64,000 bases of DNA, taken from Streptosporangium canum. Lineage in GTDB: Bacteria > Actinomycetota > Actinomycetes > Streptosporangiales > Streptosporangiaceae. Both the position numbers and the translations under genes were made by a program. The stretch is taken from contig NZ_FOQY01000003.1 in NCBI RefSeq assembly GCF_900113865.1, positions 409,972-473,971 on the forward strand, given 5' to 3'. Under the pieces are notes generated by a model that saw only the letters and a list, made by a program, of their open reading frames with translations, had not been told where the DNA came from and searched no databases. Position 1 is the first letter of the stretch. Every line of letters begins with the position of its first letter. Positions 58,722 to 64,000 of the stretch are shown one piece after another.

Positions 58722-59537
58722 GTGGAACTTCTGCCGATCAGCACGCCGCACTGCCGCGTCGAGCGCGACGGCCACGTCGTCGTCGTCACCATGGACCGGC
58801 CCGAGGCGAAGAACGCGCTCTCCACCGACATGCTGGTCGGGCTGGCCGACGCGTGGGCCTACGTCTCGGACGAGCCGGAGGTCCGCGTCGCCGTGCTGAC
58901 CGGCGCGGACGGGACCTTCTGCGCCGGCGCCGACCTGAAGGCCATGGGCAGCCCGTCGGCCGACCCCCGGGTCCGGAAGCGCGCCTCGGAGATCCCCGAC
59001 TTCCACTGGAAGGGACTGCTCCGCGACTCCGCCGCGCTGCCCGCCAAGCCGATCGTCTGCGCGGTCGAGGGCTACGCAGTGGCCGGCGGCACCGAGCTGC
59101 TCGTCGGCACCGACCTGCGCGTGGTCGCCGAGTCGGCCACCCTCGGCCTGTTCGAGGCCCGCCGCGCCCTGTTCCCGATGGGCGGCTCCGCGATCCGGCT
59201 CCCCCGCCAGATCCCCTACGCCTTCGCCATGGACATCCTCCTGACCGGCCGGTCCGTCACCGCCCGGGAGGCACTGGAGATGGGCCTGGTCAACCGGGTC
59301 GTCCCGGACGGCCAGGCCCTGACCGCCGCCCTGGAGATCGCCGCCCAGATCGCCGAGTGCGGGCCGCTCGCCGTACAGGCCATCCTGCGCACCTACCGTG
59401 AGACCGTCGGCCTGCCCGAGGCGGAGGCGCTGAAGGTCTCCGACGGCATCGGCTGGCCGGTGATCGGCTCCGAGGACGCCAAGGAGGGCTCCCGCGCCTT
59501 CAGGGAGAAGCGCCCGGCCGTCTACCGGGGCAGGTGA
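58722..59537 (+). CDS. Enoyl-CoA hydratase, EchA19-like
   Basis: A 271-residue crotonase-fold enzyme. Seen: VTMDRPEAKNALSTDMLVGL, the oxyanion-hole loops GTFCAGADLKAMG and GYAVAGGTELLVGTDLRV, then FPMGGSAIRLPRQIPYAFAMDILLTGR and the C-terminal SEDAKEGSRAFREKR. The MGGSA-RL-RQIPY block and the ending are close to what I recall of EchA19 from the cholesterol side-chain pathway. GTG at 58722 has GGAGG seven bases before it; an upstream TTG is rejected. Divergent from the ligase cluster and likely co-regulated through CAAGCGCTTG. Confidence 0.9.
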   Translation: MELLPISTPHCRVERDGHVVVVTMDRPEAKNALSTDMLVGLADAWAYVSDEPEVRVAVLTGADGTFCAGADLKAMGSPSADPRVRKRASEIPDFHWKGLLRDSAALPAKPIVCAVEGYAVAGGTELLVGTDLRVVAESATLGLFEARRALFPMGGSAIRLPRQIPYAFAMDILLTGRSVTAREALEMGLVNRVVPDGQALTAALEIAAQIAECGPLAVQAILRTYRETVGLPEAEALKVSDGIGWPVIGSEDAKEGSRAFREKRPAVYRGR

Positions 59538-59627
59538 GGCACGGCCGACGCCCTCGCCCGCGACTGGGGCTGGACCCTCAACCCGTACGGCAAGCCCGTC
59601 TGGTTCCACCTCCTCGCCTGGCCGTGA
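59538..59627 (+). pseudogene. C-terminal fragment, probably of a HATPase_c regulator
   Basis: Directly after the hydratase stop, in the same frame, 29 open codons give ALARDWGWTLNPYGKPVWFHL and end at TGA 59625-59627. A Trp-Gly then G-K-x-V-W-F-x-L ending is usual for RsbW-like ATPase regulators (compare 51280-51756). No start and nothing else remains. Assignment moderate. Confidence 0.45.
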
Positions 59628-59726
59628 GAGCCCATCGAAATGAGATCTGGTCTCTATATACATGTGAGGCATGTTGCAGGAGCGGAGCTCTGTAGGCTGC
59701 TAGGAGTACCGAGAGGAGTCGCCGCC

Positions 59727-60038
59727 ATGACAGCCCAACCCCATGCAGCCTCCGAACCGGTGATCGAGCGGACCTTCACCGCGGTGCGAGCGGCGCTGCC
59801 CCCCGTCAATGCGGCCGCTTTCGACGCCGAACTGACCCGGATCACCCACGCACCTGTAGTGGATCTGGTCGCTCTGGATGACTTTCTCACCAGCTGGTGG
59901 CGTATTGCCACCAGAGCGGCGCAGAACAGGGAAGATTGGCAACGTATGCACGACGAGGCCGAGCAGATCCGGTCCGGACAGCGCTCGTCAGGAACCCCGC
60001 TGGCCGAGATCCTGGCCCGACGGGAGGGCCGAATCTAG
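59727..60038 (+). CDS. DUF6247-like antitoxin candidate
   Basis: A 103-residue protein: FTAVRAALPPVNAAAFDAELTRITHAPVVDLVALDDFLTSWWRIATRAA. The A-L-P-P-x-x-A-A-x-F then L-x-x-W-W-R-I-A pattern matches the actinobacterial family I know as DUF6247, encoded just before small RelE/ParE-fold proteins. ATG follows GAGAGGAG. The next gene starts at once after the stop and looks like a broken toxin of that kind. Its role as antitoxin is inferred from this pairing. Confidence 0.7.
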   Translation: MTAQPHAASEPVIERTFTAVRAALPPVNAAAFDAELTRITHAPVVDLVALDDFLTSWWRIATRAAQNREDWQRMHDEAEQIRSGQRSSGTPLAEILARREGRI

Positions 60039-60277
60039 GTGTATGACGTCAATGTCGCCAACCAAATCGCCGAAGATCAGATCGACGACCTCTCCGATCC
60101 GGAGTTCGAGGTTCTGAAGGAAATCCATGAGGCGCTACGGCCGGCACCGGCCGACAATTGACTCCGACAGGCAACATGTACGTCTGGGATCACAAAGGCG
60201 TCTCCGTAACCTATTTTCTGCTGGACGCACCGCAGCGCGAAGTGGCGATCCTACGAGTGAACCGTTACCCGGCTTGA
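60039..60277 (+). pseudogene. RelE/ParE-fold toxin gene with a frameshift
   Basis: GTG immediately after the antitoxin stop opens VYDVNVANQIAEDQIDDLSD (typical start of this toxin type) and ends at TGA 60161-60163. One frame away the gene goes on: GNMYVWDHKGVSVTYFLLDA and EVAILRVNRYPA to TGA 60275-60277, the usual beta-strand ending. Losing one base near 60155-60165 explains both parts (GACAATTGA for GAC AAN TTG A). Joined, the product would be about 79 residues, the normal size. As it stands the toxin is inactive. Confidence 0.75.
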
Positions 60278-60295
60278 TTCGGCCCGGCGTCCGCC

Positions 60296-60775
60296 TCAGC
60301 CGCCGAGTTGCCGACGGGCCTCTTCCTCCATCATCCGGGTGAAGCGCGCGTCGCGGCCGCCCTCTGCGCGTCGCGCCGTGTAGACGACGGTGTATCCGTC
60401 CGGGTCGGTAACGCGCAGGTCCCTGGTGTTCCACGGGGTATCGGCGGGGCCGTCGACCGTACCGCCGCCGTGGGCACGGGCTCGTTCGGCGAGCGCGTCG
60501 AGCTGTTCCAGGGTCGCCATCACGCCGACCGTCCACCCCTCCCCCGCGCTCACCTCGCCGGGGCGTACCAGGATGTCCTGGTACCGCCAGCGGCGCAGAT
60601 GAACCAGCGCCGGCGTGCCGTCGGGGCCGGGCACGGTGAACAGTGACACGAAGTCCAGTCCGTTCACATACCAGTCGACCGTACGGTCGAGGTCGGCGAC
60701 GGTCAACGAGACGAAAGCGGGCATTCCATAGATGTCGTGGCTGATCTCCGCGGGGATCGAATCCATGCGGCCCAT
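60296..60775 (-). CDS. VOC (glyoxalase/bleomycin-resistance fold) protein
   Basis: A 159-residue single VOC-superfamily protein with two beta-alpha modules: MPAFVSLTVADLDRTVDWYVNGLDFVSLFTVPG and WTVGVMATLEQLDALAERARAHGG followed by TRDLRVTDPDGYTVVYT, whose D-P-D-G-Y motif is usual for the family. The reaction is unknown. ATG at 60775 follows GGAGG. It stands alone, convergent with the frameshifted toxin gene. Confidence 0.88.
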   Translation of the reverse strand: MGRMDSIPAEISHDIYGMPAFVSLTVADLDRTVDWYVNGLDFVSLFTVPGPDGTPALVHLRRWRYQDILVRPGEVSAGEGWTVGVMATLEQLDALAERARAHGGGTVDGPADTPWNTRDLRVTDPDGYTVVYTARRAEGGRDARFTRMMEEEARRQLGG

Positions 60776-60937
60776 CGTCGAGCCTCCAGCCGGTAGAGAG
60801 TCAACCGATCACCCTCACCACCTTTGGCAGCGAAACCGGAACAAGGAGTCGACCATCGCGTGGGAGGAGCAGCAGTGTTCTTCCCCGGATCCAAGACGCC
60901 GTCACGCGACTACGGGGCAGGTGAGGAGCAAATAAGG

Positions 60938-61618
60938 TCATTGTGACCTTTCCCGGAGGTGTTCGGCGCAGCAGCGGGCTGCGTCCTCTCGCAATCGCTC
61001 ATAGGACCGGTTACGGCCCAGCGGGGCCGCTGTCAGGCCCAGCGTCACGACCCGGTCGAGGACGTCCGGGGCGTCGGTCTCCCGGTAACGGCGGCTCGAC
61101 CCGCTGACCTCCTTCATCAGGACCTGCTTGGGATCGGCCAGCTTGCCGGTGTCCCGGCCACGGTGACGGGCTGGCACCGACCAGCTTCCGCAGAAGGCGG
61201 TGAGAGCGTCCGGGAACAGCAGCAGCCACGACTCGATCTCCGCCACGGCCAGGGCGTAGTGGGCCCGGCCCAGCGCGGTCTCCAGCGCCTTCTCCACTTG
61301 GAGACGGACGATCGGGTATCGGTCGTCGTCGACCGCGTCCAGGTCTTCGTGAACGAAGACACACGCCACCGTCGTGTCGTCCCGTACGGCCCGTGCCCGG
61401 ACCTTGCGGGCGAGCGTTTCGGCACGCGCGGCCAGGTTCGCGCCGGTGGCCTGGCGCAGGCGCACCGGGTCGCTGATCTCCACTATCCGACCGCGCATGT
61501 CGGGGCAGAGGTCCTCCAGCAGGATCCGGAGGCTGAGCCGGTCGTTCCGATCCTCACCAGCGACCACGACGATCGGCTTCCTGGTCGGCCGGACGCGGGT
61601 GCCCCCGCGCCTGCTCAC
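60938..61618 (-). CDS. TOPRIM-like (DUF4276/RloB-like) partner of an AAA ATPase
   Basis: A 226-residue protein. Acidic residues occur in an order that suits a TOPRIM-like nuclease fold: Glu22 in VVVAGEDRND, then VFVHEDLDAVDDD (about 87-99), and VAEIESWLLLFPDALTAF (about 125-142), the last resembling the EIE-x-W motif of DUF4276 proteins. GTG at 61618 overlaps the ATPase stop as GTGA, so the two are made together. Two-gene ATPase/TOPRIM-like modules (PARIS, AbiL and OLD relatives) act against phages, which is the role I infer. No database check was made. Confidence 0.72.
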   Translation of the reverse strand: MSRRGGTRVRPTRKPIVVVAGEDRNDRLSLRILLEDLCPDMRGRIVEISDPVRLRQATGANLAARAETLARKVRARAVRDDTTVACVFVHEDLDAVDDDRYPIVRLQVEKALETALGRAHYALAVAEIESWLLLFPDALTAFCGSWSVPARHRGRDTGKLADPKQVLMKEVSGSSRRYRETDAPDVLDRVVTLGLTAAPLGRNRSYERLREDAARCCAEHLRERSQ

Positions 61619-62817
61619 AGATCGCCGCCTAACGCCCCGGAGAACCACAGCTCCCCCAGCGGCAGCCCCTCGCTGGCCCGCACGATCTCTTCCACCCGGG
61701 CGGTCGGGATGGCCGGGATCAGGGAGGAGCCATCCTCCCCGCGCTCGCACACCACGAGTTCCTCCGGCCTGAGCCGGTCGGCGAGGGCCGGTGAGTGAGT
61801 GGCGATGATGAACTGCGTCCGCTCGCTCGCCTCCCGGATCCGCTCGACCAGCAGCTCCAACGCCTGGGGGTGCAGGCCGTGGTCAATCTCCTCCACGCAG
61901 GTGAGGGCCGGGGGATTGGGGTCGTAAAGCATGGCGAGGAGCCCAAGCAGCCGGATGGTGCCGTAGGAGGCGTCGAGCAGCGGGGTGCTGTCTCGCAGCC
62001 CCCGCTCGCGGAGGGTGACGACGACGGTATGGGCCGCCCCCGAGGGATGCTCGAAATCGAGGGCTTCGAGCTGAGGAAGAGCCTCGACGGCATCGGCTTG
62101 GAAACGTCCCCAGGCGTCTTCGTCGGTGTCTCGCAGCGTCATCAGGAACCCCGCGAGGTTGGAAGCGTCTGCGTCGATGGTCGCGTGTCCACTGTCCAGG
62201 ACCCGGGACGGCAGAGTGGCCCGCGAGACGTCTACATCGAAGACACGGAAGGTGGCGAGAAAGTCGGCCAAGGCTGCGACTTCACGAGACCCAAATTCCT
62301 CGGACAGCCGAGGCAGGACCGAAAGACCACTGCTGGATGGGTTGATTTTGACTTTCTCCTGCCCCGGGAGAAGTTCATGGCCGATTATCCATCTTTCAGT
62401 TTCGGACTCTTGGCTGGCCACCGCCCCAATGTTGAGAGTAATTTTTCGCCTTGCACCCCACGGCGATCCCAGGCTGAAATTCTCCAGCCGATTCAACGAT
62501 TTACCCCAAAGAAGCAGCTCGTACTTGTCTGATTTCTTATCTACGGCTCCTGACCACATGCCCGTGAGAGAGATGGAAATGCCGCGCTCCACGTCGGCGC
62601 CGCCCCGGAAAACCAGCCGATCGAAACCTCCGCGCCGATCAAGGGCTGGCCGCAGGTCACTGCGGACGACATCAGCCAAGAAGTCGAACACCCTCAGAAC
62701 ATTCGTCTTGCCAGCGCCGTTCGGCCCGACCAGGACGTTGACCGGCCCCAGTGGCAGCGTCACATCTTGCAGGCTGAGGAAGCCCTTCACCCTCAGCTCA
62801 CTCAGCCGCTGAACCAT
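61615..62817 (-). CDS. AAA_21-type ATPase of a putative defence pair
   Basis: A 400-residue SMC/OLD-like ATPase. Walker A is GPNGAGKTN (residues 31-39) after LSELRVKGFLSLQDVTLPLGPVNVLV; Walker B is ALTCVEEIDHGLHPQ near residue 307, and the H-loop FIIATHSPAL near 337. In between are helical segments (no zinc hook). ATG at 62817 places the first strand at residue 6. Bases 62300-62600 are less GC-rich than neighbours, a sign of acquisition. It is coupled to the TOPRIM-like gene. Confidence 0.85.
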   Translation of the reverse strand: MVQRLSELRVKGFLSLQDVTLPLGPVNVLVGPNGAGKTNVLRVFDFLADVVRSDLRPALDRRGGFDRLVFRGGADVERGISISLTGMWSGAVDKKSDKYELLLWGKSLNRLENFSLGSPWGARRKITLNIGAVASQESETERWIIGHELLPGQEKVKINPSSSGLSVLPRLSEEFGSREVAALADFLATFRVFDVDVSRATLPSRVLDSGHATIDADASNLAGFLMTLRDTDEDAWGRFQADAVEALPQLEALDFEHPSGAAHTVVVTLRERGLRDSTPLLDASYGTIRLLGLLAMLYDPNPPALTCVEEIDHGLHPQALELLVERIREASERTQFIIATHSPALADRLRPEELVVCERGEDGSSLIPAIPTARVEEIVRASEGLPLGELWFSGALGGDL

Positions 62818-63081
62818 CGGCCACCCCCGCCCTTCCGATCGGCGCGCCCAGAGGCCACGCACCCAGCCGACTCCGGCTTTCACATCCCATCTTCCCGTCC
62901 TTACAGCAGTGATCCAATAGGTCGATGAGCGTAGCGGCGGGGAGAACCGTCGGGTGGCGAAGTCATGGACTCCGGCGGAGACAACCGCTCGGGTCGACGG
63001 GCATACGGCAACAAAGGAACCGAGGCAGAGAGGCCACCTCGCCGCCAAGGGACGGCCTCGGCGGCAGAGGGGGTTTCCGTG

Positions 63082-63321
63082 TCAGTGGCGGTCGAACTCG
63101 CCGGCCTTGGCGCCGTTGAGGAAGGCGTCCCACTCGGCGGGGGTGAAGAACAGCTTGGGGCCGTCGGGGTCCTTGGAGTCGCGTACGGCGATCAGCCCGG
63201 GATGGTCGGCCTTGTGGCCGGGACCGTCGCCGACCTCCGTAAGCTCCGCGACCTCAACGCAGTCCCCGCCATTGTCACCCGAGAAGCTTGACTTGACCCA
63301 TCTGGCGTCACTCAGGTCCAT
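63082..63321 (-). CDS. DUF397-domain protein
   Basis: A 79-residue protein with the family signature WVKSSFSGDNGGDCVEVAEL, then IAVRDSKDPDGPKLFFTPAEWDAFLNG. In actinomycetes such genes lie directly after Scr1-type helix-turn-helix regulators and modulate them in a toxin-antitoxin-like or developmental manner. The ATG overlaps the regulator stop by ten bases. The regulator itself is truncated by an insertion element. Confidence 0.93.
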   Translation of the reverse strand: MDLSDARWVKSSFSGDNGGDCVEVAELTEVGDGPGHKADHPGLIAVRDSKDPDGPKLFFTPAEWDAFLNGAKAGEFDRH

Positions 63322-63625
63322 TTTTCCGCTACCGCCTTCTTGATGAGATCGATAGACATGTTTATCGGGAGCGCCTCACTCCGAATGGCGTCGAAACGTT
63401 CCAGGGCCACGGCGACGTCCTCCAGATCGTCCGTGGTGATGCCACGCACGGCCGTCTCGGCATACAGTACGTCGCGGCCCGTCTCCAGAGTGGCGATTAC
63501 GAAGCCACCCATCAACCCCGAGTGCATTCCGTTCGGAATTACCTGAACGCTGAGACGCTCATCGGTCATCGACACAAGGTGTTCCAACTGCTCTTTCATC
63601 ACCTCGGGACCGCCGATCGGGCGAT
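63312..63625 (-). pseudogene. Scr1-type (DUF5753) regulator cut by an insertion element
   Basis: Only the last 104 codons remain: PIGGPEVMKEQLEHLVSMTD, the conserved middle of DUF5753, then VQVIPNGMHSGLMGGFVIATL, and the ending IDLIKKAVAEKWT. The N-terminal helix-turn-helix and half of DUF5753 (about 180 residues) are absent. Upstream of about 63626 the sequence turns into the left end of an ISAs1-type element. The frame stays open by chance further upstream but bears no family features. The pair with DUF397 is thus non-functional here unless the rest lies beyond the element. Confidence 0.8.
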
Positions 63626-64000
63626 CAGGGCCCCGGCGTTCCCGGGTTCTGATGCGGTATGCCGACGTTGAGTGTTTGACCAGGTGGAAGACGAAAGAGC
63701 GCGACTTCTGCTGATCTTTCAGGTCTCGAATCCGAAGATCGCCGCAGGAGTCGCGCTCGTGTCCCCATCTTCCCCGACCAGCTCTCGTCTCGTCCCGTGT
63801 CTTGACCAGTTCGCCGACCTGGCGTTGTGGGAAGCCGAGCTGGCGACTGATCCGGTCGTGGTGGAATCGGCGTTGATACGCCGGTTGGCGGCGGTGCCTG
63901 AGCAGCGCTCGGCCTGCGGGCTGCGGCATCCGCTGGTGGTCATCTTGACGTTGACCGCGTGCGCAACGCTCGTGGTCGGCGGCGACAGCGTCGCGGCGAT
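63626..64000 (+). mobile_element. ISAs1-type insertion sequence, left part (runs off window)
   Basis: The probable left end is CAGGGCCCCGGCGTTCCCGG at 63626, where homology to the interrupted regulator ends. The transposase gene begins about 130 bases in. The right end, inverted repeat partner and target duplication lie outside the window. The exact boundary is inferred from the loss of the regulator sequence. Confidence 0.65.
63759..64000 (+). CDS. ISAs1-family transposase, N-terminal part
   Basis: The frame is open from GTG 63759 (GGAG nine bases upstream) to the window edge. After a variable lead comes IRRLAAVPEQRSACGLRHPLVVILTLTACATLVVGGDSVAAI. The L-x-x-V-P-[DE]-x-R-x3-G-x-R-H-x-L-x-V-I-L pattern, a hydrophobic strand, then S-x-A-A-I is the N-terminal domain of ISAs1 (H-repeat-type) DDE transposases. 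The catalytic acids would come later, outside the window. Confidence 0.82.
   Translation, partial: MSPSSPTSSRLVPCLDQFADLALWEAELATDPVVVESALIRRLAAVPEQRSACGLRHPLVVILTLTACATLVVGGDSVAA

Noticed and set aside
1..64000. tRNA or rRNA genes
   Set aside because: I looked for the T-loop box (GGTTCGA type) with a matching acceptor stem and for rRNA core motifs and found none; a covariance-model scan would be decisive.

Overview
The window is very GC-rich (about 70 percent or more), uses many GTG and TTG starts, and has tightly packed operons with 4-base stop/start overlaps. The families present (DUF397 next to a Scr1-type regulator, a DUF6247-like antitoxin, HATPase regulators, SURF1/DUF3817, steroid-type thiolases, a YhgE exporter) point to a filamentous actinomycete. 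Streptosporangiales is my best guess, by family content only.

Layout. 1-6 kb: end of an OmpR/histidine-kinase pair, a TAXI solute receptor, a regulator made of two HxlR/zinc-ribbon units, small membrane proteins and SURF1. 6-12 kb: a Baeyer-Villiger-type monooxygenase behind two palindromic operators, a PiT phosphate transporter, an APH-fold protein and gamma-glutamyltransferase. 12-18.5 kb: a NarL-type two-component pair, alanine dehydrogenase beside a class III aminotransferase, and an M20 peptidase. 18.7-22.5 kb: a YhgE-type membrane protein with a degenerate ATPase, a 24-base operator and a TetR gene. 22.7-27.9 kb: a four-gene locus of two paralogous substrate-binding/VWA proteins, a membrane coiled-coil protein and PspA. 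28-33.4 kb: a VapBC-like pair whose toxin lacks a catalytic acid, a cysteine-dioxygenase-like cupin, LysR, an ABC exporter and LysE. 33.5-47.8 kb: a LacI-controlled sugar-acid locus (mutarotase, LacI, two permeases, SDR, KdgD-like lyase, enolase-superfamily dehydratase, Gfo/Idh/MocA-PmoA fusion, binding protein), then a broken pectate lyase, a broken S41 peptidase and an alpha-ketoglutarate-semialdehyde-type dehydrogenase. 47.9-51.8 kb: accessory genes and fragments (transposase end, recombinase fragment, HATPase gene with one nonsense codon). 51.9-59.5 kb: a steroid or branched acyl-CoA cluster (two acyl-CoA ligases, two Ltp-type thiolases, a DUF35 protein, an EchA19-like hydratase) with matching CAAGCGCTTG palindromes on both sides of the divergent region. 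59.6-64 kb: a second antitoxin with a frameshifted toxin, a glyoxalase-fold protein, an AAA ATPase/TOPRIM-like pair that looks like a defence module, and a DUF397/Scr1 pair whose regulator is cut by an ISAs1-type element running off the right edge.

Two themes stand out. The sugar-acid genes fit an oxidative hexuronate route (uronate to aldarate to 5-dehydro-4-deoxyglucarate to alpha-ketoglutarate semialdehyde to alpha-ketoglutarate), with no transport ATPase encoded locally. The window also holds about a dozen decayed accessory genes, including both toxins of its two toxin-antitoxin modules, while core metabolic genes are intact. The best candidates for undescribed systems are the VWA/substrate-binding/PspA locus and the AAA/TOPRIM-like pair. 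All identifications come from reading the sequence; no database search was run.
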